Source of the DNA: Gammaproteobacteria bacterium
Lineage (GTDB): Bacteria > Pseudomonadota > Gammaproteobacteria > HK1
Assembly: GCA_022826505.1 (NCBI GenBank)
Contig: JAJDUQ010000155.1
Coordinates: forward strand, 1 to 59,728
Direction of reading: 5' to 3'
DNA length: 59,728 bases
A program made the position numbers and the translations under genes. This document shows positions 34,947-43,711 of this stretch, one piece after another. The notes below the pieces were generated by a model, which had not been told where the DNA came from, ran no database searches, and saw only the letters and a list, made by a program, of their open reading frames with translations. Every line of letters starts with the position of its first letter. The first letter of the stretch is position 1.

Positions 34947-37274
34947 CTATCCGTTCGAGCGACTCAGGCGTTCCCTGATCTCCCGCGTCGTCTCCCTGGT
35001 CCCGTCGAGCACCATGAGCAGTGGCGGAAGAAACAGGAAGTCCGCGACCAGCGCGAGGATGACGGTCATTCCCACCAGCAGACCGAGCGCCTGGTTCGTC
35101 TCCATCCCCGACGCTCCGAACACCATGAACCCCAGCCCGAACACCACGGTCGTCACGACCAGCGCCTTGCCCACCAGGCGAAAGGCGGACTGAACGGACT
35201 CCGACGGCAACAACCCGCTCCTTCTGGCGCGGACATACTTGGTCATGAAGTGAATCGTGTCGTCCACGATGATCCCGAAGGCGATGGCGGTGACGACCGC
35301 CGCCGCAACTCCGACCTCGCCGACCACGTACCCCCACAGTCCCATCGCCATGGCGGCTGGAACGAAGTTGGGAATCAGGCTGATCAGACCGAGACGTACG
35401 CTTCTGAACACGAACAGAAGGAGCAGGGACACGATGGCCATCGCCACGGCGGTGCCGAGCAACATGCCTTCGATGTTCCTCTGAATCGAACGGGCCCCGA
35501 CCACCGCGACTCCGGTGGCCCCGGTCTCCAGATCGGGGGCATTTTCGCGCAACCATGCCTGCGCGCGGCCGTCGAGCGCGATCTTCTCGCTGGTGGACAG
35601 GCTTTTCAGCACGACCGTTACCCGCGTCGATGATCGTTCCACGTCGATGAGATTGTTGAGGTCCCGACCGACCGGAAGCGAGAACTCGTAGAGCAGCAGG
35701 TACTGTGCGGCGAGGTCGGAATCATCCGGAAGGACGTGGAAATCGGGATCGTCGCCGTGAAGGTTCTTGTTCAGGCGCTTCATGATGTCGGTGATGGCGA
35801 ATACGTGAGCGACTTCCGGCTGTGTTCGGTACCACTGCGCGAAGGCATCCACCCTGGCCAGGTAGTCGATGTCCGTGACGCCGCCTTCCCGTGCGGAGTC
35901 GAGCGAGTACTCGTACGTCTCCACTCCAGTGAAATTCTCGCTGATGAAGTCCGTGGACCGACGAAACTCGTAACTCTCGTCGAGATGCTCCAGCCAGTTC
36001 TCCTTGAGCTCGATTCGAGACAGTCCGGCGATCAGCACGATGATCGCAACGCCGAACGACCACAGCAGGGTGGTGTGGTGGGAGACGACGAATCGCCCGA
36101 ACACGTCGAAGAAATCTGGCTTTCCCTCACTCGCCGGCCGGGCGCGAATGGGCACGACCGACAGGAATGCCGGCAGGAGCGTCACGGAGTAGACGAAGGC
36201 GCACAGCGCGCCGAACGCCACCATGTTGCCCATGACGCGGAACGGCGGCATGTCCGCAAAGTTCAGACTGAGGAAGCCGATCGCGGTCGTGAGCGAAGTG
36301 AGGAAGACCGGCCACACGTTGACTTCCATGGAATGCATGGCGGCTTCCTTGCGATCCATTCCGCGGCCCATGCCCGCCATCATTGCTTCGATGACGTGCA
36401 CCGAGTGTGCGACGGTGACCGCCATCAGGACGAACAGCGCCGCGCCGCTCTCCCCGAACAGCTTCATGCCGGTCCAGCCCGTGAAGCCGAGCGAGGACAG
36501 GATGACGGCCACCAGCATCACGACGATCGCGACGGTAGCCCAAATGGAACGCAGCAGCACCACGGCGACGAGCAGCATGGTCCCGAGCGCAATGGGCGCG
36601 AGAACTCGCATTTCCTCGTCAATCGCGTCGCGCATGGCACGGTTGAGGACGATTTCTCCGGTAAGGTGATAGTCGATGGTCGAATGCTCCTCCCGGGCCC
36701 TGGCAGCGGCGGCGTGGAGGAAATCCGTCACCTCCTGCTTGCCCAGTTGCCGGTTCTCGGGAAGCGCAACGCTGACGACCAGCCCGGCAACACGACCGTC
36801 CCGGGAAACGAAGCGCCCGGCGATCTCCTCCGTCGCGAGAGAGATTCTCCGGATTCGTTCCACGTCTTCGTCGGTCAGGGAGCCGGCGTCGTCGAACAGG
36901 GGCTCGACAATGAGTTCGTCCTCCAGGCCTTCACTGTGCGAATGGTTCGCCATGGAGTCGACGCGGGTCACATACGGTGTTCGCCAGAGCTGCTCGGTGA
37001 GCTCTTCTATGGCAACGAGTGCTTGCGGAGAAAAAACGTTGCCGTTGCGGGGTGCCACGGCGACGAGCGCGGCATCGGAAAGGGCGTAGGTCGCTTCAAG
37101 GTGTTCGAGCGCGACGATGTGCGGGTCGTCGTTGCCGAAATGGTTTCGAACGTCGACGTCCACTTCGACGATGTGACGGGCACCGGCGGCAAGAGCCATC
37201 ATGACGAGCACGGTGACCAGGATTGTCAGCCATCGACGCCGCATCGCGAGCGATGACAGTGATTCCAGATTCAT
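34947..37274 (-). CDS. MMPL-family RND transporter, copy 2
   Basis: A 775-residue inner-membrane transporter of the MMPL/HpnN-like RND group. It has two halves, each with a large periplasmic loop followed by a bundle of five or six helices, plus one helix at the start of each half (about 14-32 and 395-415). The RND motif is visible as GIIVDDTIHFMTKY in the second half and HSVHVIEAMM in the first. These pumps use proton motive force to move lipids or other hydrophobic molecules. It is paralogous to the gene immediately upstream (37388-39778). Confidence 0.9.
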   Translation of the reverse strand: MNLESLSSLAMRRRWLTILVTVLVMMALAAGARHIVEVDVDVRNHFGNDDPHIVALEHLEATYALSDAALVAVAPRNGNVFSPQALVAIEELTEQLWRTPYVTRVDSMANHSHSEGLEDELIVEPLFDDAGSLTDEDVERIRRISLATEEIAGRFVSRDGRVAGLVVSVALPENRQLGKQEVTDFLHAAAARAREEHSTIDYHLTGEIVLNRAMRDAIDEEMRVLAPIALGTMLLVAVVLLRSIWATVAIVVMLVAVILSSLGFTGWTGMKLFGESGAALFVLMAVTVAHSVHVIEAMMAGMGRGMDRKEAAMHSMEVNVWPVFLTSLTTAIGFLSLNFADMPPFRVMGNMVAFGALCAFVYSVTLLPAFLSVVPIRARPASEGKPDFFDVFGRFVVSHHTTLLWSFGVAIIVLIAGLSRIELKENWLEHLDESYEFRRSTDFISENFTGVETYEYSLDSAREGGVTDIDYLARVDAFAQWYRTQPEVAHVFAITDIMKRLNKNLHGDDPDFHVLPDDSDLAAQYLLLYEFSLPVGRDLNNLIDVERSSTRVTVVLKSLSTSEKIALDGRAQAWLRENAPDLETGATGVAVVGARSIQRNIEGMLLGTAVAMAIVSLLLLFVFRSVRLGLISLIPNFVPAAMAMGLWGYVVGEVGVAAAVVTAIAFGIIVDDTIHFMTKYVRARRSGLLPSESVQSAFRLVGKALVVTTVVFGLGFMVFGASGMETNQALGLLVGMTVILALVADFLFLPPLLMVLDGTRETTREIRERLSRSNG

Positions 37275-37387
37275 GCCGAAATGCTGCCGGATGAACGCAA
37301 TTCGAGTGTATCACCTGGTATCCGCCCTTCCACGGACCTGCCGCTCCCGGGTGGTCCGAGGGAAACTTGCGCGCGGTCGGCCCCGCC

Positions 37388-39778
37388 TCAGGCGTGTGCC
37401 GCCCGGTCGCCGGTCGTGTCGTCGCGACGATCGCCTTCGACCTTCATCAGCAGCGGGGGCAGCAGAAAGAAATCGGCCGCCAGCGCCAGGGCGATGACGA
37501 GGGCGGTGAGCTTGCCCATTCCGGCATTGAGCTCGAAGTTGGAGAGACTCACCACGACGAAGCCCGCCACGAGTACCAGGGAGGTCGTGAGCAGGGCGCG
37601 GCCCACGGTGCGAAACGCGATGCGCACCGCGTCGGGAGACGCGAAACCGAGCTCGCGCCGGGCGCGCCGGTACTTGCTGAGGAAGTGCACCGTGTCGTCG
37701 ACCACGATGCCCAGTGTCATCGTGGTGACCACCGACAGGGACAACCCCACCTCGCCCACCGCCAGCCCCCAGATCCCGAACCCCAGTGCGCCGGGGATCA
37801 GGTTCGGGAGGAGGCTCGCGAGTCCGAGCTTGAGGGAACGCAGCGCGAAGATGAGGACGAAGGAGATTCCGACGAGAGCGACCGTGGTCCCGACGAGCAT
37901 CGAGATGATGTTTCGCCGCCCCAGATACGCAAACATCAGCGTGGTGCCGGAGCTCTCGGGACGGGCGATGTTGGGCGCGTGATCCGCAAGCCACCGCATT
38001 GCGCGTCGATCGAGAGCCAGGACTTCGTTCGATGAGAGCGTCTGCGTCGACACCGTCATCCGGGTCGCGGACTTGTCGACGTCGATCTGGTTGTTGAGGT
38101 CGAGGCCGTAGGGAAGCGACATCTCGTAGAGGAGCAGGTACTGGGCGGCGAGCTCCCGGCTCGCGGGCAGCCGGTACTCGGCCGGGTCGTCGCCGTGCAT
38201 GCTCATGTTGAGCCGCCGGAACGTGTCGGTGATGACGTTGACGTGGATCGTCTCCGGCTGCTCCGCGTACCACTCGGCGAACGCCGCGACGTCGGCGAGG
38301 TAGGCGGGGTCGCTGATGCCCCCCGGCCCGCCCGATGGGAGCGAATACTCCATCGTGTACAGGCCGGTGAGGTGCTCGACGGTGAAATCCGCGTCGCGCC
38401 GGAACTCGATGCTCTCGTCGAAGTAGTGCAGGAAGACGTCGTTCAGCTCGTTGCGCGGTATCGACGCGACGAGCGCCGCGGCGATCAGCCCGCCCCCCCA
38501 CAGCAGCGCTCGGCGCCGGCGCACCACGAACTCCCCGAGCGCAACCATCGCCGCATCGTGGCGATGCCCGGTCGCGCGTACCCGAATCGGAAGCAGGGAG
38601 AGCAGCGCCGGCAGGAAGGTCACCGAGAGCAGGAACGCCGCGCCGACTCCGATCGCGACGAATGTGCCGAGCTGGCGAAACGGCGGCACCTCGGAGAAGT
38701 TCATGCTCAGGAAGCCGAGCGTGGTGGTCAGGCACGCGAGGAAGACCGGCTGAAGGTTCACCCGCACCGACTCGACGATCGCGTCGCGCTTGAGCTCGCC
38801 GGTCCGGGTACGCCGCAACAGCGCGCCGCTGCCTCGATCCGCGAGCGTGCGGGAGGCGTCGGCCTGCATGCCGTGTACAAGAGTCGAAAAGACATGGACG
38901 CAGTTGGCGACCGCGACCGTCAGCACGACGATCGGCGCGATGGCGGATGCCGAGGTCATCGGGAGCCCGACCCAGCCACCGATGCCCACCGAGGTCATGA
39001 CCGACAGCGCGACGACGAGCATGATCGCGAACGTCCCGCTGAAACTCCGGATCAGCAGCACGAGCATCAGCGTCATCGCCGCGAAGCTCGCAGGGACGAG
39101 CGTCTTGAGATCCCCCAACGATGCTTCCATGAGGGTCTGGTTGAAGAGCACGAGCCCGGTAATGCGCACATCGATGCCGGGGAAGCGTGTCCGAACCTCG
39201 CCGGCGAGCCTGCGCGCGTGCTGGACGACCAGAGGTCCCTCGATCGGCTCGGCGCCACTCGGTATCTGCACCGTGACGTTGATGCCGCCGACGCCGCCGT
39301 CGCGGGCCAGGAGGCGCCCCGCGAGACGGGGCTCGGCGAGGGCGATGGCGCGAATCCGCGACCGCTCGCCGGCATCGCCGGGGGCAACCTCGTCCACGAG
39401 TTCGCGGACCAGGATGTCGTCGCCGTCCGCGGTGGTGTGCTGGAAGTTGGTGACGGAGTCGACGCGGGTGGAGTGCGGGATCTGCCAGGCCTGCTCGGTG
39501 AGCCAGGCGGTGGCCTCGAGTGCGAGGGCCGACGTCGCGTCGCGGTCGTCCGGCGCGATGACGAAGAAGACGTTGCCGCTCTTCCCGTACGTGTTCTCCA
39601 TCGCCTCGTAGGCGAGGAGCTCCGGATTGTCCTCCGAGAAGTAGATGCGGTGATCGGAGGAAAACTCGAGAAAGAGCGTGCCGCTCGCGGCGACTCCGAC
39701 CAGGATCAGCGTCGCGGCGAGGATCCGCCACCGTGCCGCGATGGCCCAGCCACCGAGTCGCGATTCGAGCGCGTTCAC
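37388..39778 (-). CDS. MMPL-family RND transporter, copy 1
   Basis: A 796-residue RND transporter with the same two-fold layout as its neighbour: FSSDHRIYFSEDNPELLAYE after the first helix, a VANCVHVFSTLVHGM segment in the first helix bundle, and GIVVDDTVHFLSKYRRARRE in the second. The two proteins align along most of their length, including FHVLPDD/EYRLPAS-LAAQYLLLYE and YGLDLNNQIDV. RND pumps act as trimers, so the pair might form mixed complexes or be separate pumps. It is the first gene of the cluster ending at the barrel protein. Confidence 0.9.
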   Translation of the reverse strand: MNALESRLGGWAIAARWRILAATLILVGVAASGTLFLEFSSDHRIYFSEDNPELLAYEAMENTYGKSGNVFFVIAPDDRDATSALALEATAWLTEQAWQIPHSTRVDSVTNFQHTTADGDDILVRELVDEVAPGDAGERSRIRAIALAEPRLAGRLLARDGGVGGINVTVQIPSGAEPIEGPLVVQHARRLAGEVRTRFPGIDVRITGLVLFNQTLMEASLGDLKTLVPASFAAMTLMLVLLIRSFSGTFAIMLVVALSVMTSVGIGGWVGLPMTSASAIAPIVVLTVAVANCVHVFSTLVHGMQADASRTLADRGSGALLRRTRTGELKRDAIVESVRVNLQPVFLACLTTTLGFLSMNFSEVPPFRQLGTFVAIGVGAAFLLSVTFLPALLSLLPIRVRATGHRHDAAMVALGEFVVRRRRALLWGGGLIAAALVASIPRNELNDVFLHYFDESIEFRRDADFTVEHLTGLYTMEYSLPSGGPGGISDPAYLADVAAFAEWYAEQPETIHVNVITDTFRRLNMSMHGDDPAEYRLPASRELAAQYLLLYEMSLPYGLDLNNQIDVDKSATRMTVSTQTLSSNEVLALDRRAMRWLADHAPNIARPESSGTTLMFAYLGRRNIISMLVGTTVALVGISFVLIFALRSLKLGLASLLPNLIPGALGFGIWGLAVGEVGLSLSVVTTMTLGIVVDDTVHFLSKYRRARRELGFASPDAVRIAFRTVGRALLTTSLVLVAGFVVVSLSNFELNAGMGKLTALVIALALAADFFLLPPLLMKVEGDRRDDTTGDRAAHA

Positions 39779-39906
39779 GAGCTGCGTCCGGCGGTCAGGT
39801 TGACGCGGGGCGTCTGTTCCTGCTCACGGGTGCGAAGACCGGCGATGCAACGCAACGAACTCGACGCCGAACCGCCGGCTCCGGCGTTTCCGTCATGAGC
39901 CGGCGC

Positions 39907-40698
39907 TCACCAGCGGTTTCTCAGCTCGCGCAGCTTGATGAAGACGGTCTTCGAATCGAGCGGTTCGCACAGATCGGGGAATGCCTCGAGCAACTTCGCG
40001 ATGACGCTCGGATTGGTGAGACGGAAAAACGTGTTGATCTCCTTCTCGAGCGCCAGCGTCGAGATCAGCGCATCGTTCGGGTCGCGCTCGCTCATTTCCT
40101 CGAGCAGTTCGGCGGCCGTCGTGTTGTCGGGCTCACGGTCGAGGGTGAATCCGAGGTTGTTCTCCCAGTAGTCGTGTCCGGGATAGATGCGGGTCGCGTC
40201 CGGCAGCTTCGCCAGTTGCCGAACGAAGGTCTGGTAGAGTTCGTGCGGGTGGCCGCCATTGTGGCAGTTGCCGGCTCCGGCGTTGAAGAGCGTGTCGCCG
40301 CAGAACAGCGCGGGGGTGTCGGTGTGTGAGAGCAGGCACACGTGGCTCATCGTGTGGCCCGGCGTGTCGAGCGCTTCGAGCTCGACGGTGCGGCCGACCC
40401 TGACCACATCTCCGGCCTCGAGCCCCTCGTCCATGTTCGGGATGCGCGGGCCCGCGTTCGCGTGAGCCAGGATCTTCGCGCCCGTCGCCTCGACCATGGG
40501 GCCGTTCCCGCCGATGTGGTCGCCGTGTTCGTGGGTGTTGAGAATCTGCGTGATCTCGAACCCCTGCGCCTTCGCCGCGGCGAGGCACTTGCGGTGATCG
40601 AGCGGATCGACGGCAACCGCCTCGCCGGTCTCCGGGCACGCGATCAGGTAGTTGAAGTTGCGGTAGGCGTTGGCGGTCCAGATCTGCTCGACGATCAC
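39907..40698 (-). CDS. gloB: Hydroxyacylglutathione hydrolase (glyoxalase II)
   Basis: A 263-residue metallo-beta-lactamase-fold hydrolase. The metal-binding motif THEHGDHIGG (about 54-63), LDTPGHTMSHV, CGDTLFNAGAGNCHNGG and YPGHDY are all present. The C-terminal HAGH-type domain is seen (about 195-263), with N-terminal LKLRELRN-like ending. GloB cleaves S-D-lactoylglutathione to D-lactate and glutathione in methylglyoxal detoxification. The C-terminal half is somewhat divergent from E. coli GloB, so a related thioesterase activity is possible. Confidence 0.88.
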   Translation of the reverse strand: MIVEQIWTANAYRNFNYLIACPETGEAVAVDPLDHRKCLAAAKAQGFEITQILNTHEHGDHIGGNGPMVEATGAKILAHANAGPRIPNMDEGLEAGDVVRVGRTVELEALDTPGHTMSHVCLLSHTDTPALFCGDTLFNAGAGNCHNGGHPHELYQTFVRQLAKLPDATRIYPGHDYWENNLGFTLDREPDNTTAAELLEEMSERDPNDALISTLALEKEINTFFRLTNPSVIAKLLEAFPDLCEPLDSKTVFIKLRELRNRW

Positions 40699-40822
40699 GG
40701 CACGGCTCCGGAGACGTTCGGGAGCGGCATCTTACCGCGCCGTCACGGACGCATGGAGTGCGAATTCGTGATTCGGGACGCCGCGGATCCGATCGTTGCG
40801 GGTCCGGGCAAGACGGCGAACG

Positions 40823-41722
40823 TCAACGGACGGACGCGCTGATCACCCCTACACCCACGACGACCAGAGCGACCCCGGCAAGTACCTTCCCGGTGATCCG
40901 CTCGTCGCCGACGAGCGCGGCCACGAGCAGGGTGAAGACCGGGAAAGAGGCCACGATCGGTGCCACCACGGTCACCGTGCCTACCAGCAAGGCCGTGTAC
41001 AGAAGACCGATGCCCAGTGCGACGCAGAGCCCGGTGACGACGAAACAGATCAGGCCCGGGCGCGGGAGCTTGCCCGGCCACCGTCCACGTCGCCAGCGAT
41101 ATACGGCGGTGAGGATCACAAACGACACCGCGAAACTGCAGAACCCGGCCATGAAGGGATTGGGCAGGAGATCGATACCGATCTTGCCGATTACGTGGTT
41201 GATGCCCCGGATCGCGGCGGTGCCGGTTGCGAAGAGGAGGGCGGCGGCAATTCCGCTTCCGCCCGTGGCCAATCTCGATCCTCTCGTGCCCGGCATCCAG
41301 GCCAGGGTCGTGATGCCGAGCACGGTGAACATCGTGCCGGCTGCAATCGCGAGCGTGAGCCGTTCGCCGAGAAAGCCGATCGCGAGCGCGGCCGCGAACA
41401 ACGGCGTGGTGCCGGTGAACGTCGCCACGACGGTTGCGCCGGCCCGGCTGAACGCCTCGTTCGCGAAGTACATGGAGAGTGCGGGCTGCATGATGCCGGT
41501 GACGACGAAAATCCAGAAACCGGCCGTAAACCAGTCGTCGGTGCGCATCCAGAAGGGCGCGGCGAGCAGATAGACGACGAAGCAGGTGCCTACCGTGACG
41601 ATTGTCCCGGTCAACGCCTCGATGTGGGCGAGACCGCGTTTGGAAGCGACCCCGGAACTCCCGAACGCTGCGGCCGCGGCAAGGGCGATGAGACCGGGGA
41701 GGAACGTCTCTGTATGGGGCAT
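40823..41722 (-). CDS. EamA/DMT-family transporter
   Basis: A 299-residue inner-membrane protein with about ten hydrophobic helices arranged as two EamA repeats (about 5-138 and 150-297). Typical segments are FGSSGVASKRGL in the first repeat and the Pro/Glu-containing SFPVFTLLVAALVGDERIT near the last helix pair. Members export amino acids, nucleotides or other small metabolites; the substrate cannot be inferred. I chose the ATG at 41722 (MPHTETFLPGL), since the upstream extension to 41911 is arginine-rich and lacks a helix. Confidence 0.85.
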   Translation of the reverse strand: MPHTETFLPGLIALAAAAAFGSSGVASKRGLAHIEALTGTIVTVGTCFVVYLLAAPFWMRTDDWFTAGFWIFVVTGIMQPALSMYFANEAFSRAGATVVATFTGTTPLFAAALAIGFLGERLTLAIAAGTMFTVLGITTLAWMPGTRGSRLATGGSGIAAALLFATGTAAIRGINHVIGKIGIDLLPNPFMAGFCSFAVSFVILTAVYRWRRGRWPGKLPRPGLICFVVTGLCVALGIGLLYTALLVGTVTVVAPIVASFPVFTLLVAALVGDERITGKVLAGVALVVVGVGVISASVR

Positions 41723-42044
41723 GGTCGTCCCGGGGGCCGGTCGCGACGGCCGCGGATCCAGCGAGGCGCGCGTGAGGGTACACCATGAGTCAGCGCGATC
41801 GTTTCGTCGGAGTCGGGCGTACCGGGGACCGCGGCCGGTGTGTTTGCCGACCACCGACGGTGATTGGGACGAGGGCCGGGACAGGTCCATCGGCGAATGC
41901 GAGTCCGGCACGTGAGTGGTGGAAGCGGGACCGTCCGGATGACTTCACGCCTGCGACCATCGAGAATCAGCGTTTGGGTATGCGGATGATTCCGATGGCG
42001 TTTTCGCTACAATGCGTGACGCGCCTTCCACCAAGGAGTCGGTT
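41723..42044 (+). promoter_or_regulatory. Spacer with candidate promoter (-10 at 42008-42013) for the repeat protein gene
   Basis: A TACAAT hexamer at 42008-42013 lies about 30 bases before the ATG at 42045, with a clear AAGGAG ribosome binding site between. No convincing -35 hexamer is seen at 16-18 bases. The remaining 280 bases of the spacer hold no supported gene. Confidence 0.4.
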
Positions 42045-42365
42045 ATGAGCACAGCACCGACAGATTCTGTTCTGCGCAGACACCACGAGCAGATGCAGGA
42101 GGCAGCCCGCCTGGTGCCGACGGATTCCGTCTTGCGCCGCCACTATGAGCAGATGCAGGAGGCAGCCCGACCGGGCGTAGCGGCAAGCCGAACTGGCGAG
42201 CCGGCGGCTCCTGCTGCCGCCGCTCCCGAAACGCCAACCGACAGCAGTTCGGCAGAAGCTCCCCAGCCCGCCCCCAGCCGGCCGGCACCGGCATCGCGGC
42301 CAGCCGCCCCCGAACAGGGCGGCGGAGGCTTCTTCGGCTGGCTCAAGAGGTTGTTCGGCGGCTGA
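42045..42365 (+). CDS. Small protein with duplicated PTDSVLRRH motif
   Basis: A 106-residue protein of unknown function. Residues 5-22 and 25-42 are two copies of PTDSVLRRHxEQMQEAAR, differing at only one residue (His/Tyr). A proline- and alanine-rich linker follows (about 43-92), then a glycine stretch and the C-terminus FFGWLKRLFGG, which looks like an amphipathic membrane-binding helix. No signal peptide. The DNA of the two copies differs at several third-codon positions in the first half of the unit, so the protein repeat appears maintained by selection. AAGGAG lies just before the ATG. The copy number of the motif suggests a binding or docking element; family not recognised. Confidence 0.75.
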   Translation: MSTAPTDSVLRRHHEQMQEAARLVPTDSVLRRHYEQMQEAARPGVAASRTGEPAAPAAAAPETPTDSSSAEAPQPAPSRPAPASRPAAPEQGGGGFFGWLKRLFGG

Positions 42366-42373
42366 ATGGCTTT

Positions 42374-42418
42374 CCGGGGTCTTGCGCGCTGATCGTCGGA
42401 CATTCCGACGGACCCCGG
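42374..42418 (+). terminator. Nested hairpin after the repeat-protein gene
   Basis: Outer stem CCGGGGTC (42374-42381) pairs with GACCCCGG (42411-42418). Inside it CGTCGGA (42394-42400) pairs with TCCGACG (42404-42410) around a 3-nt loop. It starts nine bases after the stop codon. It could stop transcription or stabilise the mRNA end, but there is no T-run, so Rho-independent termination is not assured. Confidence 0.45.
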
Positions 42419-42525
42419 CCATCTACCGGCAAGCCGGGCGGAGCGCGGCAGCGGCGGAAATGCATGTGTGATGCGGCGTCGGATGCCGATGCACGGCAGC
42501 GGCGGACGACACTCGGTTCCGTCCG

Positions 42526-42831
42526 GTGACTCTCGACCACGACACTCCGGACCAACTGCGCCAGGGCCATCCGGCCTGGCGATTGCTCCGCTCCGATCAC
42601 GCGGCGCTCGTCGCGAGCTCTCTCAACAGGGTGTTCATCGTCCCCGATCGGCGAGTACTCGAGCGGAGTGACTTGGTGGAGGCGTTGGAGGACGATTTGT
42701 ACGCGCTGAGCGAGCGCCTTGGGGTCGACGCATTTCCGGGGTCCGCGCTCGACTACCTCAACGACTGGGCGAGCCCGGAGAAGGGTTGGCTGCGCAAGTT
42801 CTACCGGCAGGACTCCGACGAGCCGCAGTTC
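42526..42831 (+). pseudogene. Truncated JetA (DUF3375) gene, remnant of a Wadjet system
   Basis: A GTG at 42526 begins about 102 codons matching the N-terminus of DUF3375 proteins. The pattern is a TPDQLRQGHPAWRLLRSDHA stretch, ALVASSLNRVFI, LVEALEDDLYALSERLG, and WASPEKGWLRKFYRQDSDEPQF. The similarity then stops abruptly, and the frame continues into unrelated arginine- and proline-rich sequence to 43116. DUF3375 is JetA, the MukF-like subunit of the Wadjet anti-plasmid complex, normally about 480-500 residues. No jetB, jetC or jetD is nearby, so this is a dead fragment. Confidence 0.72.
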
Positions 42832-42864
42832 CAAGGAGTATCGCTTCACGGTGGACACACGCCG

Positions 42865-43065
42865 CTACTCTCGCGGTCGTGCGTTCCATTCCGCAACGGC
42901 CCGGTCCGCGAGCCGTTCATCCGTCTCCGTCCAGCGCCGCCACATCCACGGCGCAGCACCTTGCTGGTTCACCCACGATCGCAACGTCCTGTCCACCACT
43001 CAGATTGTCGCGAGGACGCCCCCGATCTGGGTGATGGAGAGGATCAATCTGGTGGTTTCGCTCAT
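42865..43065 (-). pseudogene. Small ORF interrupted by one in-frame TGA
   Basis: On the minus strand an ATG at 43065, preceded by GGAGA at good spacing, opens MSETTRLILSITQIGGVLATI and then hits TGA (43000-43002). Without that codon the same frame runs on for 44 residues (VVDRTLRSWVNQQGAAPW...) to TAG at 42865. Either a 21-residue peptide is made, or this is a roughly 66-residue small protein broken by a single Trp-to-stop change. The N-terminus is hydrophobic. It starts 13 bases after the toxin stop, so it would be the third gene of the toxin-antitoxin operon. Family not recognised. Confidence 0.4.
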
Positions 43066-43078
43066 GGCGGGTCTCCGG

Positions 43079-43369
43079 CTACAGAGCCAGTTCGCCGTGC
43101 GAACCAAGACGGATGAGTTCGAGGACATCGGAGCCGCGCTTGCGGTAGATGAGTACAAGATCGGGCCTGAGGTGACAGTCGCGGCAGCCTTGCCAGGCTC
43201 CAGCCAGGGCGTGGTCGCGGTGTCGGGGATCCGGCGGCTGGTCGGCGGCGAGCGCTTGTACGATGGCGCCGAGGACGGCATCGAGAGTCTTTCGGTGCCG
43301 TCCTTTGCGTTCTCGGCGGTAATCGCGCTTGAACTGACGGGTCAGCCGGATCGTTCTAGTCGTCGTCAC
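43079..43369 (-). CDS. YafQ-type toxin (RelE/ParE superfamily mRNA interferase)
   Basis: A 96-residue protein from a GTG at 43369 that overlaps the antitoxin by 14 bases. It follows the YafQ pattern: TRQFKRDYRRERK near the start, DHALAGAWQGCRDCHLRPD, LVLIYRKRG and LGSHGEL at the end. The histidines used for ribosome-dependent mRNA cleavage in E. coli YafQ have counterparts here (DHAL, DCHL, GSHG). It should cleave translated mRNA unless bound by the antitoxin encoded just upstream. No ATG is available in the frame near the overlap, so GTG is the likely start. Confidence 0.87.
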   Translation of the reverse strand: MTTTRTIRLTRQFKRDYRRERKGRHRKTLDAVLGAIVQALAADQPPDPRHRDHALAGAWQGCRDCHLRPDLVLIYRKRGSDVLELIRLGSHGELAL

Positions 43370-43622
43370 GACCGTCGCGCAGGGTAGCGAACATTTCCTC
43401 GATGGAGTCGACGGTGTCGAGGTCCCCGCGGTTGGCGTCGTCAATCGCAGCAAGCGTGGTGGCGTTGGGTACGAGTGGATCGAACGGAAGTCGCTTTTCG
43501 GCGACGATGCGCCGCATCATCAGCCGGAAGGCATCGGAAACGGTGAGGCCGATAGTGTCCAGGATCACGGTGGCTTCGTCCTTGGTGGCCTGATCGATGC
43601 GGGCTCGGACAACCGTGTTCAT
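43356..43622 (-). CDS. RelB/DinJ-type antitoxin
   Basis: An 88-residue antitoxin. The N-terminal ribbon-helix-helix begins MNTVVRARIDQATKDEA and continues VILDTIGLTVSDAFRLMMRRIV, the classic DinJ/RelB pattern. The acidic C-terminus (SIEEMFATLRDGRDDD) would wrap the toxin. AAGGAGG lies before the ATG at 43622. Upstream, GTGG and CCAC arms flank the promoter region (43644-43661) and may be part of the operator by which the complex represses its own promoter. The stop overlaps the toxin start. Confidence 0.87.
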   Translation of the reverse strand: MNTVVRARIDQATKDEATVILDTIGLTVSDAFRLMMRRIVAEKRLPFDPLVPNATTLAAIDDANRGDLDTVDSIEEMFATLRDGRDDD

Positions 43623-43711
43623 GGGAGCCTCCTTGGCGAGCGTACGTGGTGCATGAGCCACACTATGGCCCAGATGAAAACGGACGTCGAGAGCATTCGT
43701 AACATCGATTC

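Noticed and set aside
38195..39898. 567-codon ORF antisense to the MMPL transporter
   Set aside because: Shadow frame rich in Arg, Glu and His without any domain; the transporter frame on the other strand has clear RND motifs.
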